Program-made: the position numbers and the translations under genes
The notes under the pieces: model-generated
Told to the model about the DNA's origin: nothing
The model's input: the letters and a program-made list of their open reading frames with translations, nothing else
Databases searched by the model: none
Source: Streptomyces sp. NBC_01314
GTDB taxonomy: Bacteria; Actinomycetota; Actinomycetes; Streptomycetales; Streptomycetaceae
Length of the DNA: 64,000 nt
Reading direction: 5' to 3'
Assembly: GCF_041435215.1 (NCBI RefSeq)
Contig: NZ_CP108394.1
Coordinates: 1,922,001-1,986,000, forward strand
In this document: piece after piece, positions 24,231 through 32,808 of the stretch
Layout of the letters: each line of letters begins with the position of its first letter
How positions within the stretch are numbered: position 1 is the stretch's first letter

Positions 24231-25715
24231 ATGTCCCACCCATTCACCCGCCACGCGAAGACCGGATCACCCGCTCCGCCCAGATCGAACGCCGTGGTCG
24301 GGGTGCTGGCCCTCGCCGGGATCGTCGTCTCGCTGATGCAGACCCTGGTCATCCCGATCGTCCCCGAGCTGCCGAAGTATCTGGACGCCTCGCCGTCGAA
24401 CGCCGCCTGGGCGATCACCGCCACCCTGCTCGCCGCCGCCGTCGCCACCCCGGTCGTCGGACGCCTCGGCGACATGTTCGGCAAGCGCCGCATACTCCTG
24501 GTCAGCATCGTGCTGCTGGTATCCGGCTCGGTCGTCTGCGCCCTGAGCGACTCGCTCGTCCCGATGATCGTCGGCCGGACGCTCCAGGGCCTGGCGGCGG
24601 CCGTCGTCCCGCTCGGCATCAGCATCATGCGGGACGTCCTGCCCGCCGAGCGGCTTGCCGGCTCCACCGCCCTGATGAGCGCCTCCCTGGGCGTCGGCGG
24701 CGCCCTCGGTCTGCCCGCGGCCGCCTTCATCGCCGACCGCTACGACTGGCACATGCTGTTCTGGATCTCCGCCGCGCTCGGTGTCGTCGCCCTGGCGCTC
24801 CTGGTGCTGATCGTGCCCGAGTCGAAGGTCCGCACCGGCGGCAGCTTCGACCTGCTCGGCTCCCTCGGCCTGTCCGCCGCGCTGGTGTCCCTGCTGCTGG
24901 CCATCTCCAAGGGCGGCGACTGGGGCTGGACCAGCGGCACGACCCTGGGGCTGTTCGCCGCCGCTGTCGCGATCTTCATGGTGTGGGGACGGTACGAGCT
25001 GCGCACCGCCCAGCCGCTGGTGGACCTGCGCACCACCGCCCGCCGTCAGGTGCTGTTCACCAACCTCGCCTCGGTCGCACTCGGCTTCTCGATGTTCGCC
25101 ATGTCGCTCGTCCTGCCGCAGGTCCTCCAGCTGCCCGAGCAGACCGGCTACGGGCTGGGCAAGTCCATGCTGGCAGTCGGCCTGATCCTGGCCCCGCAGG
25201 GGCTGGTGATGATGGCCATGTCCGCCGTGTCCGCCGCCCTCACCAAGGCGAAGGGCCCCAAGGTCACCCTGATGATCGGCGCGGTCGTCGTGGCCGCCGG
25301 GTACGGACTGAGCATCGCGTTGATGTCCGAGGTCTGGCACATCGTCCTGGTCGCCTGTGTCATCGGCTGCGGCGTCGGCTTCGCCTACGGGGCCATGCCC
25401 GCCCTGATCATGGGCGCGGTGCCCGCCTCCGAGACGGCCGCGGCCAACAGCCTCAACACTCTGATGCGCTCCATGGGCACGTCGTTCGCCAGCGCCCTCG
25501 CCGGCGTCATCCTGGCGCAGCTGACCACCGACTTCGGCGGCCACGCCCTGCCCTCCGAGAACGGCTTCAAGACGGTCATGGCCCTCGGTGCCGGCGCGGC
25601 CCTCCTGGCCTTCTTCCTCGCCTCGTTCCTCCCACGCCGGCAGGCCGCCGCCGCACCGGCCGAGCCGGCCGATGCCCCCGCCGAACCGGCGGAGATCTCC
25701 GGAGCGCGCTCGTAG
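24231..25715 (+). CDS. MFS drug exporter, DHA2 (14-TM) type
   Basis: 494 residues with 13-14 predicted hydrophobic segments. Motif A appears as GRLGDMFGKRR (about 77-87) after the second helix, and helix 5 carries the antiporter-type SLGVGGALGLPAAAF (about 150-164). It is therefore a proton-coupled exporter of the EmrB/QacA group in the cytoplasmic membrane. The C-terminus is a Pro/Ala/Glu-rich tail. Expression is probably governed by the 20-bp-arm inverted repeat directly upstream. No substrate can be read; the P450 operon begins 0.7 kb downstream and its product is one candidate. Confidence 0.9.
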   Translation: MSHPFTRHAKTGSPAPPRSNAVVGVLALAGIVVSLMQTLVIPIVPELPKYLDASPSNAAWAITATLLAAAVATPVVGRLGDMFGKRRILLVSIVLLVSGSVVCALSDSLVPMIVGRTLQGLAAAVVPLGISIMRDVLPAERLAGSTALMSASLGVGGALGLPAAAFIADRYDWHMLFWISAALGVVALALLVLIVPESKVRTGGSFDLLGSLGLSAALVSLLLAISKGGDWGWTSGTTLGLFAAAVAIFMVWGRYELRTAQPLVDLRTTARRQVLFTNLASVALGFSMFAMSLVLPQVLQLPEQTGYGLGKSMLAVGLILAPQGLVMMAMSAVSAALTKAKGPKVTLMIGAVVVAAGYGLSIALMSEVWHIVLVACVIGCGVGFAYGAMPALIMGAVPASETAAANSLNTLMRSMGTSFASALAGVILAQLTTDFGGHALPSENGFKTVMALGAGAALLAFFLASFLPRRQAAAAPAEPADAPAEPAEISGARS

Positions 25716-25883
25716 TGGGCACCAGCTCAGGCGCCGCCCCCCGGACGGCCGTGGTGTAGCAGGCTGCACCCCCGGTTCGGGAGCGCGCTCCCTCGTCGCG
25801 GCACGCGGCGGACGGGATCGTGGTGAGCGGGTCGGTAAGCGAACCCACCCCCTCCCCCGCACTTCACCTCGAGAGGTACCTCC

Positions 25884-26261
25884 ATGTCTGCGCTCCTCGC
25901 CACTGTCAAGTCGTTCGTCGCCAACCTGCTGCTCTGGAGCTTCTTCACCGCCGGTCTCGCCACCGCGATGGGCTCCGGTGTCGTTCTCGACGGCACCCAG
26001 AAGGACGTGGCCACCATCGCGGGGTCCGCCGTCGCACTCGTCACCGGTGTGCGCCTCGCGAAGAAGCCGAAGATCAAGGGCTTCCTGTCCAAGCCGGGCA
26101 CGCTGTGGTTCCTGTTCCTGTTCAACGGCGGTGCTGCCGTGGCGATGTACTTCGCCCTGGACGGCGTGAAGGGAATCGCCGCCGCTGCCGCCATGGGGCT
26201 GGTCTCGCTCGGCGCGGCCGGCGGGATCGTCGCCAACTTTCGGAACGCGACCCACGCCTGA
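25884..26261 (+). CDS. small integral membrane protein, function unknown
   Basis: 125 residues with four hydrophobic stretches (about 10-30, 40-58, 72-92, 95-118) separated by the basic loop RLAKKPKIKGFLSK. The codon bias is that of a real gene, and a GAGAGG ribosome-binding sequence precedes the ATG. It belongs to no family I recognise. It stands alone between the MFS exporter and the P450 operon, on the same strand as both. Confidence 0.7.
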   Translation: MSALLATVKSFVANLLLWSFFTAGLATAMGSGVVLDGTQKDVATIAGSAVALVTGVRLAKKPKIKGFLSKPGTLWFLFLFNGGAAVAMYFALDGVKGIAAAAAMGLVSLGAAGGIVANFRNATHA

Positions 26262-26283
26262 GACAGCGCGACCTGCTGGCGGG

Positions 26284-26335
26284 TGACGTGAGTCACGTCA
26301 GCTTGAGATGAGGGAGCTGACCGCAAGCTGTCAGC
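26284..26335. promoter_or_regulatory. operator-like palindromes before the P450 operon
   Basis: TGACGTGAGTCACGTCA (26284-26300) is a perfect palindrome with 8-bp arms about one central base. It is followed by GCTGAC-N8-GTCAGC (26316-26335). They lie 68-119 nt upstream of the P450 start in a 140-nt intergenic gap, a suitable place for regulator binding. Confidence 0.5.
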
Positions 26336-26402
26336 CCGCTCCGCTTCCATACCGGTGCCCGAACCCTTCCCTTCCCCCACCCCACATCACTGAGGAGACG
26401 TC

Positions 26403-27644
26403 ATGTCCGATGCCCTGTCCTGCCCCGTCACCGGCGCCACCGGCCCGTTGCCCGATTACCCACTGCCGCGGGCGGCGGAGTGCCCGCTGGCTCCCGCCCC
26501 AGTCGCACAGGAGCTGCGGGACGAGAGGCCGATCACGAAGGTGCGGATCTGGAACGGCGCCACGCCCTGGCTGGTCACCCGTCACGCCGACCAGCGCGCC
26601 CTGCTGCCCGACTCCCGCGTCAGCGACGACGACCTCGACCCCGGTTTCCCGTACGTCAACGCCCACCGGGCGTCGATCGCGCCGCTCTCACCGCGGCTGA
26701 TCACGAACACGGACGCCCCGGAGCACACGCGGCTGCGGCGGACCGTCAACGGGCCGTTCGTGGTCAAGCGGATCGAGAAGATGCGGGAGCGGGTCCAGAA
26801 GATCGTCGACGACCTGATCGACCAGATGCTCGCCGGCCCCAACCCGGCCGATCTGCTCGATGCGTTCGCGCTGCCGGTGCCGTCGCTGGTGATCGCCGAA
26901 CTGCTCGGAGTGCCGTACACGGACCACGACTTCTTCCAGCGCAGCAGCAGCCTGGTGCTGGACGGTTCGGTGTCGGCGGAGGAGGCCAGGAGGGTCAGCG
27001 GTGAGCTGGCCGCTTATCTGGACAACCTGATCACCCAGAAGACGGTCGCCCCGCAGGACGACGTGCTCTCGGAGATGGCCGGCCGGGTCCAGGCCGGTGA
27101 GATGACGCACGCCGAGGCCGTCTCCATGGGCGTCGCGATGCTGATCGCCGGTCACGAGACCACCGCGACGATGATCAGTCTCGGCACCCTCGCCCTGCTG
27201 CAGCACCCCGACCAGCTCGCCCTGCTGCGCGAGACCGACGACCCGAAGGTCGTCGCCAACGCGGTGGACGAGGTGCTGCGCTACCTGTCCATCGTCCAGA
27301 CCGGTGTGCGCAGGGTCGCCAAGGACGACATCGAGATCGGGGAGGTCGTCATCCGCAAGGGCGACGGCATCATCTTCGACCTGCATGCCGCGAACTGGGA
27401 CCCGGAGGTCTTCCCCGAGGCCGAACGGCTCGACATCACCCGCCCGGCCCGTATCCACCAGGCGTTCGGCTACGGCCCCCACCAGTGTCTGGGCCAGAAT
27501 CTGGCCCGGCTGGAACTCCAGGTCGTCTACGGCACCCTCTACCGACGCATCCCCACCCTGCGGCTCGCGGTTCCTGTCGAGGAGCTGGAGTTCGACCACA
27601 CCGGGACCACCTACGGCGTGCACGGCCTGCCGGTGGCCTGGTGA
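26403..27644 (+). CDS. cytochrome P450 (class I, soluble)
   Basis: 413 residues, typical of soluble actinobacterial P450s. Oxygen-activation helix motif AGHETT at 249-254, ExxR as EVLR at 290-293, and haem-binding FGYGPHQCLG with the axial Cys362. It inserts one oxygen atom into an unknown substrate using electrons from the ferredoxin and reductase encoded directly downstream, so the full electron chain is in one operon. A downstream SDR could oxidise the resulting alcohol. The ATG follows a GAGGAG ribosome-binding sequence. Confidence 0.95.
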   Translation: MSDALSCPVTGATGPLPDYPLPRAAECPLAPAPVAQELRDERPITKVRIWNGATPWLVTRHADQRALLPDSRVSDDDLDPGFPYVNAHRASIAPLSPRLITNTDAPEHTRLRRTVNGPFVVKRIEKMRERVQKIVDDLIDQMLAGPNPADLLDAFALPVPSLVIAELLGVPYTDHDFFQRSSSLVLDGSVSAEEARRVSGELAAYLDNLITQKTVAPQDDVLSEMAGRVQAGEMTHAEAVSMGVAMLIAGHETTATMISLGTLALLQHPDQLALLRETDDPKVVANAVDEVLRYLSIVQTGVRRVAKDDIEIGEVVIRKGDGIIFDLHAANWDPEVFPEAERLDITRPARIHQAFGYGPHQCLGQNLARLELQVVYGTLYRRIPTLRLAVPVEELEFDHTGTTYGVHGLPVAW

Positions 27645-27685
27645 CCCCTCCCACCCCCACTGATCCCCCCACCGAGAGAACCGGG

Positions 27686-27892
27686 ATGACAAGCATGCGT
27701 GTGGAACTGGACGTACCGAAGTGCGTGGCGTCGGGCCAGTGCGTGATGGCCGCCCCCGACGTCTTCGACCAGCGCGACGACGACGGCGTCGCGATCCTGC
27801 TGGAGGAGAGGCCGGGCGAGGACCTGCTCGACGATGTGCGCGAGGCCGTGGCCGTCTGCCCGGCCGCGGCGATCCGGCTGGTGGAGCGGTGA
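27686..27892 (+). CDS. [3Fe-4S] ferredoxin
   Basis: 68 residues. Cys13, Cys19 and Cys58 (KCVASGQC ... CPAAA) leave the middle cluster position without Cys, the pattern of the [3Fe-4S] ferredoxins that serve actinobacterial P450s. It starts at the ATG at 27686; the ATG at 27695 is a possible alternative. It overlaps the start of the reductase gene (GTGA) and lies 41 nt after the P450, so it is the dedicated electron carrier between the two. Confidence 0.92.
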   Translation: MTSMRVELDVPKCVASGQCVMAAPDVFDQRDDDGVAILLEERPGEDLLDDVREAVAVCPAAAIRLVER

Positions 27893-29076
27893 GGCGCGTC
27901 GTGGTCGTCGGCGCGTCGGCCGCGGGGCTCGCGGCGGCCGAGACGCTCCGCCGGACGGGCTTCGACGGCACACTGACCCTGGTCGGCGACGAACCGCACG
28001 CCCCCTACGACCGGCCCCCGCTGTCCAAGCAGATCCTCTCCGGCGCATGGACCACCGGGCAGCTCCCGTTGCGCCCGCAGGCCGACCTCGACGCACTCGG
28101 CCTCGACCTGCGGCTCGGAACGGCGGCGACGGGCCTCGACCTGACGAACCGTACGGTGCGGCTGGCCGACGGCTCGCACCTGCGCTACAACGGGCTGATC
28201 GTGGCCACGGGCGTCCGGCCCCGGCGGCTGCCCGGTGACCGGGGCGCGCACGTGCTGCGCACCCTGGACGACGCCCTCGCGCTGCGCGAGCGACTGAAGC
28301 CGGGCTGCCGGCTGGTCGTGGTGGGCGCCGGGTTCCTCGGCGCCGAGGCCGCCGCGGTGGCCTGGGGTCTTGGCGCCCGGGTGACCCTGCTGGAACCGGC
28401 TCCCGTGCCGCTGGCGCACGCCGTCGGCACCGAGGTGGGAAAGGTTCTCTCGCAGGCCCACGTCGACCACGGCGTCGAGCTGCGCACCGGCGTCACCGTG
28501 ACCGGGGTGACCGACGAGGGCGTACGGCTCGCGGACGGCGAACTGGTCGAGGCCGACGAGGTCCTGGTCGCCATCGGCTCGCTGCCCAACACCGAGTGGC
28601 TGGCGGACAGCGAACTTCCCGTCGGCGACGGTGTGCTCTGCGACGCGTACTGCGCAGCCGCGCCGGGCGTGTACGCGGCCGGTGACGTGGCCCGCTGGGA
28701 CAACCCGCTGTTCGGGACGTCGATGCGGATCGAGCACCGTACGAACGCCGCCGAGCAGGGCATGGCGGCCGCCCGCAATCTGCTCGCCGCGCCGGACGCG
28801 CGCAGGCCGTTCGCGCCGGTGCCGTACTTCTGGTCCGACCAGTACGACATGAAGATCCAGGCGTACGGCTATCTGCGCGGGCACGACGAAGTCGCCGTGG
28901 TGGACGGGGACCTGGCCGAGCGCAGGTTCGTAGTCGCCTATCGCACGGGCGAGCGGCTGACCGGCGCACTGGCGATCGGCATGCCGCCCAAGGCCGTCCG
29001 CATCTGGCGGCAGGCCATCGCGGGCGGGACGGCCTGGAGTGACGCCGTTCCGGCCGCCGGCACCGAGGCGGCCTGA
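27889..29076 (+). CDS. FAD-dependent ferredoxin reductase
   Basis: 395 residues from the GTG at 27889 that overlaps the ferredoxin stop. Two Rossmann motifs are visible: VVVGASAAGLAAAE (FAD, about 5-18) and VVVGAGFLGAEAAA (NAD(P)H, about 140-153). The second FAD motif is VYAAGDVARW (about 260-269). This is the oxygenase-coupled reductase type related to putidaredoxin reductase. It takes electrons from NAD(P)H and passes them through the neighbouring ferredoxin to the P450. Confidence 0.93.
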   Translation: MRRVVVVGASAAGLAAAETLRRTGFDGTLTLVGDEPHAPYDRPPLSKQILSGAWTTGQLPLRPQADLDALGLDLRLGTAATGLDLTNRTVRLADGSHLRYNGLIVATGVRPRRLPGDRGAHVLRTLDDALALRERLKPGCRLVVVGAGFLGAEAAAVAWGLGARVTLLEPAPVPLAHAVGTEVGKVLSQAHVDHGVELRTGVTVTGVTDEGVRLADGELVEADEVLVAIGSLPNTEWLADSELPVGDGVLCDAYCAAAPGVYAAGDVARWDNPLFGTSMRIEHRTNAAEQGMAAARNLLAAPDARRPFAPVPYFWSDQYDMKIQAYGYLRGHDEVAVVDGDLAERRFVVAYRTGERLTGALAIGMPPKAVRIWRQAIAGGTAWSDAVPAAGTEAA

Positions 29077-29171
29077 CCCCGCCTGACCTCGTCTGGCCCC
29101 GAGAACACACCCCGCCCCCGGGCGGGGGCGGACCTGTGCTGCTCCCGCCCTTTTCGACAAGGAGATCGCAG

Positions 29172-30014
29172 ATGCACAACCGTACGGACGACCCGCGCGA
29201 CGTGGTCGTCGTCACCGGAGCGGGCGGTATGGGAACGGCGGTCGCGCGCCGCCTGGGCAGCGGGCGGACGCTGATCCTCGCCGACTACTCGCGCGAACGA
29301 CTCGATCAGGTCGTGGCAGAGCTGAGCGCCGAGGGATACACGGCGCAGGGCGTGCCGACCGACGTCTCCGACCGTGCCGCGGTCGAGGAACTCGCCCGGA
29401 TCGCGGCGGAGCAGGGGCGGATCACCGCGGTGGTGCACACCGCCGGAGTCGCCGCCGCGACGGCCTCTGTCCGCAGAATCCTCGACGTGGACCTGCTCGG
29501 CACGGTGTACGTGATCGAGGCGTTCGAGAAAGTGGCCGTCAGAGGCACCTCGCTGGTCTGTATCGCCAGCCTAGCCGGGCACATGGCCTCGATCAGCGCT
29601 GAGGACGAGGCCGCCCTGGCGACGGCTCCCGCCGAGGAGTTGCTCGGTCTCGAGGCGGTCCCGGCCCTCGGTGACGATCCGACCGCCGCCTACATCCTCG
29701 CCAAACGCGCCAACCACATACGGGTGCAGGCGGCCGCCCTCGCCTGGAATCGGATCGGTGCCCGCATCAACACCATCAGCCCCGGTGTCATCGCCACCGC
29801 CATGGCGAAGGCGGAGGCCGACTCGGACGCGGACGGGCACATGCTCAAGATGCTCGACGCCTGCGGCGCGGGCCGGCCGGGCACGCCCGGCGAGATCGCC
29901 GACGCCGTGGCCTTCCTCACCGGCCCCGAGGCGCGCTACATCACCGGCACCGATCTGCTCGTCGACGGCGGACAGGCGGCCTGGATCCGCCAGCACATGC
30001 GGCGCCCCGGATGA
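29172..30014 (+). CDS. short-chain dehydrogenase/reductase
   Basis: 280 residues from the ATG at 29172, after AAGGAG. The Rossmann motif VTGAGGMG (14-21) is slightly unlike the usual TGxxxGIG. The catalytic pair is Tyr174 and Lys178 (YILAK), preceded by a serine in CIASLAGH. The C-terminus has FLTGPEARYITGTDLLVDGG. It probably oxidises the alcohol made by the P450, or reduces a ketone. It is joined to the histidine kinase gene by a 4-nt overlap, which links metabolic and signalling genes in one transcript. Confidence 0.9.
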   Translation: MHNRTDDPRDVVVVTGAGGMGTAVARRLGSGRTLILADYSRERLDQVVAELSAEGYTAQGVPTDVSDRAAVEELARIAAEQGRITAVVHTAGVAAATASVRRILDVDLLGTVYVIEAFEKVAVRGTSLVCIASLAGHMASISAEDEAALATAPAEELLGLEAVPALGDDPTAAYILAKRANHIRVQAAALAWNRIGARINTISPGVIATAMAKAEADSDADGHMLKMLDACGAGRPGTPGEIADAVAFLTGPEARYITGTDLLVDGGQAAWIRQHMRRPG

Positions 30015-31213
30015 CGGTGGCCGAACTGGCCCGTCCGGCCACCCGCCCGGCCGGCCTGGGCAAGGCGCTGTGGCAGGCCGGGCGGGCCACCATCCATCTG
30101 CTCGTCGCCGCGGCGCTGGCGTTCGGCCTGTACCTGTTCGTCACGGTGCTGCTGATCACGGCGATCGCCACGGTCTCCGTCGTGGGCGCGTGGCTGCTGC
30201 CCGAGACGGTGCTGCTGATCCGCCGGATCACTGGGGCGAAGCGCACCCTAGTGGCTGCCTGGACGGGCCGGGAGATCCCCGAGGCGTACGAGCCGATTGC
30301 CGGCCCGCTGCGGGAGCGGCTGCGGATCGCGGTCCGGGACCCCGGCACCCTGACCGACCTGCGCTGGATGGCTGCCTCATACGTCTACGGGGCGCTGTTC
30401 TTTCTGGCGTTGCCCCTGTGGCCGCTGGGGCTGGTCGTCGACGGCGTGTGGTGCGGGCTGTCGCGCCGTGAGGCGCTCGTCCTGCCGTTGATCACCCGCC
30501 TCGCCGATGTGGAGGCCGGCTGGTCGGAGACCCTGCTCAAGCCCTCGCCCAAGGCACGGCTGGCCGCCCGTGTCGAGGAGCTGGCGGCCACCCGGACGGA
30601 CGCGATCGCGGCGCACGGGGCCGAACTGCGCCGCATCGAGCGGGATCTGCACGACGGGGCGCAGGCCCGGCTGGTGGCGCTGTCCATGCGGATCGGACTG
30701 GCGGTACGCGCCTACGACCGCGACCCGCAGGCCGCGCACCGGCTGCTGGCCGACGCGCAGAACCAGGCAGAGGAGGCGCTGACCGAGCTGCGGCACGTGG
30801 TCCGCGGCATCCATCCGCCGATCCTCACCGACCGAGGTCTGGTCGGTGCAGTGCGGGCGCTGGCCGCGGTCAGTGGACTCGAGGTGACCGTGCGGGTGGA
30901 CGGGCTGGAGGGCGAGGGGGTCCGGGCCCCGGCGGCAGTCGAGGCGGCCACCTACTTCGCCGTGGCGGAGGCGCTCACCAACGCCGCCAAGTACAGCAGC
31001 GCCGACCGGGCGTCGGTCGTCCTGGAACGCCTGCGCACCGGCCTGCGGGCCGTCGTCCGGGACGAGGGCGTAGGCGGCGCTGACGAGTCCGGTGACGGCT
31101 CAGGGCTGCTGGGCATCTGCCGCCGCGTCGCCGCCCTGGACGGGACCGTGACCGTGACCAGCCCCGTCGGGGGCCCGACCGTGATCGAAGTGGAGCTGCC
31201 GTGCGTGTGGTGA
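30011..31213 (+). CDS. sensor histidine kinase (NarL/LuxR-partner type)
   Basis: 400 residues. Two pairs of hydrophobic segments (about 28-70 and 120-150) form a membrane sensor domain like the 'putative sensor' module of streptomycete kinases. The HisKA_3 phosphoacceptor segment ELRRIERDLHDGAQARL has its His near 214, and the ATPase domain has NAAKYSSA and GGSGLLGI-like glycine loops (DGSGLLGI). It is the last but one gene of the P450 operon and overlaps the response-regulator gene by 13 nt, so both are made together. Confidence 0.9.
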   Translation: MTVAELARPATRPAGLGKALWQAGRATIHLLVAAALAFGLYLFVTVLLITAIATVSVVGAWLLPETVLLIRRITGAKRTLVAAWTGREIPEAYEPIAGPLRERLRIAVRDPGTLTDLRWMAASYVYGALFFLALPLWPLGLVVDGVWCGLSRREALVLPLITRLADVEAGWSETLLKPSPKARLAARVEELAATRTDAIAAHGAELRRIERDLHDGAQARLVALSMRIGLAVRAYDRDPQAAHRLLADAQNQAEEALTELRHVVRGIHPPILTDRGLVGAVRALAAVSGLEVTVRVDGLEGEGVRAPAAVEAATYFAVAEALTNAAKYSSADRASVVLERLRTGLRAVVRDEGVGGADESGDGSGLLGICRRVAALDGTVTVTSPVGGPTVIEVELPCVW

Positions 31214-31845
31214 TCGCCGAGGACAACGCCCTGCTCAGAGAAGGGCTCGTGCTGTTGCTGACCTCGGCCGGGCACGAGGTGGCGGCCGTCGCCTCCACCG
31301 GCCCCGAGATCCTCCCGACGCTGCTGGAGCACCGCCCGGACGCGGCCGTGCTCGACGTCCGGATGCCGCCGGGCTTCCGGGACGAGGGCCTGCGCGCCGC
31401 GCTGGAGGCCCGCGCGAGGGTTCCCGGGCTGCCCGTGCTGGTGCTCTCGCAGTACGTGGAGGAGTCCTACGCGGCCGAGTTGCTGGGCGGCGGGGCGAGC
31501 GGGGTCGGCTATCTGCTCAAGGACCGGGTGGGCCGGGTGGACGAGTTCCTGGAGGCGCTGGACCGGGTCGCGGGCGGGGGTACGGCTCTGGACCCGGAGG
31601 TGGTCACCGAGTTGCTCACCCGGCGCCGCGACTCGCCCCTGGACTCGCTGACGCCGCGCGAGCGCGAGGTGCTGAAGCTGATGGCCGAGGGGCACGACAA
31701 CACCACCATCGCGCAGAGCCTCGTCGTCACCGAACGCGCCGTCAGCAAGCACATCGGCAACGTCTTCCTGAAGCTCGGCCTCCCGCCCAGCGACAGCGGC
31801 CACCGCAGGGTCCTGGCCGTGCTGGCCTATCTGAACGGCCGGTGA
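31201..31845 (+). CDS. LuxR/NarL-type response regulator
   Basis: 214 residues from the GTG at 31201. Receiver domain with the acidic pair near 7-8 (IAEDN), phosphoacceptor Asp52 in AVLDVRMP and Lys in LLKD. The C-terminal LuxR helix-turn-helix LTPREREVLKLMAEGHDNTTIAQSL lies within about 148-173. It is the partner of the overlapping kinase gene and may control the P450 operon, for instance through the palindromes at 26.3 kb. It is followed immediately by a decayed xdhC fragment. Confidence 0.92.
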   Translation: MRVVIAEDNALLREGLVLLLTSAGHEVAAVASTGPEILPTLLEHRPDAAVLDVRMPPGFRDEGLRAALEARARVPGLPVLVLSQYVEESYAAELLGGGASGVGYLLKDRVGRVDEFLEALDRVAGGGTALDPEVVTELLTRRRDSPLDSLTPREREVLKLMAEGHDNTTIAQSLVVTERAVSKHIGNVFLKLGLPPSDSGHRRVLAVLAYLNGR

Positions 31846-31867
31846 CCGGGGCGCCGCTCCGCCCTGC

Positions 31868-32411
31868 ACGCTGATCTTCGGCGCCGTCGACTTCGCCGCC
31901 GCTCTGAGCCAGGCCGGGACCTTCCTCGCCTACCGCGTCACCGTCTGCGACGCCCGCCCCGTCTTTGCAACCGCTGCCCGCTTCCCCGCACGCCGACGAG
32001 GTCGTCGTCGACTGGCCCCACCGCTACCTGGCCGCCACCGAGGTGGACGCCCGCACCGCCGTCTGCGTCCTCACCCACGACGCCGAATTCGACATCCCCC
32101 TCCTCGCCCTGGCCCTGAGTCTCCCCGTCGCCTACGTCGGCGCGATGGGCTCCCGCCGCACCCCCGAGGACCGCAACCAGCGGCTGCGCGAGGCAGAAGT
32201 CACGACGGGACAACTCACCCGCCTCAGCTCCCCCATCGGCCTCGACCTCGGCGCCCACACCCCCGAGGAAACAGCCATCGCCATGACCGCGGAGATCATC
32301 GCCCACAGCAACCGGGCCACCGGCCTGCCCCTGTCCCACGGCACCGGCCCCATCCACCGTTCCAGCCCTACGAGCCCACTCCCCCCACATACGGCTCGAA
32401 CCGCCGCGTGA
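31868..32411 (+). pseudogene. xdhC-like remnant (XdhC C-terminal Rossmann domain), frameshifted
   Basis: From about 31868 the DNA encodes LIFGAVDFAAALSQAGTFL and VTVCDARPVFATAARFP, the Rossmann half of XdhC/CoxI-type molybdenum-enzyme maturation proteins. An extra C near 31980-31985 shifts the frame, and HADEVVVDWPHRYL onward continues in another frame to 32411, with AYVGAMGSRRT typical of the family. The N-terminal XdhC domain is missing. Both truncation and frameshift indicate a dead gene. Its 3' end overlaps the facing pyruvate-oxidase remnant. Confidence 0.75.
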
Positions 32412-32794
32412 ACCGCTCTCCGTCAACACCCTCCGCCCCTTCGGCGTCGTTGTCGACTTCCTGGAAGTAGTCGGTGCCGAGTTCGGCGAGCGGTACCTGG
32501 CCGGCGATCGCCAGGACGGGGGCTCTTGGCCGCGTCGTACAGCCCGTTGAGCAGATGGACGGAACCAGGTCCGACCGTGCCCATGCAGACGCCGAGGGTG
32601 CCGGAGAGCTGCGACTGGGCGCTCGCGGCGAACGCCGCCGCCTCCTCGTGCCGACAGCCCACCCGCTCCACGCCCTCGGTGGTGCGGTTGGCGTCCGTCA
32701 GGGGATTGAGCGCGTCTCCCCCAACGCCGAGCACCTGGCGCACGCCGAGTTCGCTCAGTGCGTCCACGATGACGCGGGCGACGGTACGGGCCAC
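32368..32794 (-). pseudogene. pyruvate-oxidase-like (TPP enzyme) N-terminal remnant, frameshifted
   Basis: From the ATG at 32794 the first about 90 residues match TPP-dependent pyruvate oxidase/decarboxylase N-termini: VDALSELGVRQVLGV, HEEAAAFAASAQSQL with the TPP-activating Glu, and TVGPGSVHLLNGLYDAAKS. At about 32518 two bases are missing, and the expected VLAIAGQVPLAELGTDYF continues in another frame before unrelated sequence ends at 32368. A full enzyme has about 570-600 residues, so more than three quarters is gone. It lay downstream of the glutamate-synthase-like gene (14-nt gap) and was probably its operon partner. Confidence 0.75.
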
Positions 32795-32808
32795 TTGAGT
32801 CCTCCAGG

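Noticed and set aside
24267..26255. 662-codon charged open frame on the minus strand
   Set aside because: Antisense to the MFS exporter and the small membrane protein; its His/Gln/Asp-rich composition is the shadow of hydrophobic codons.
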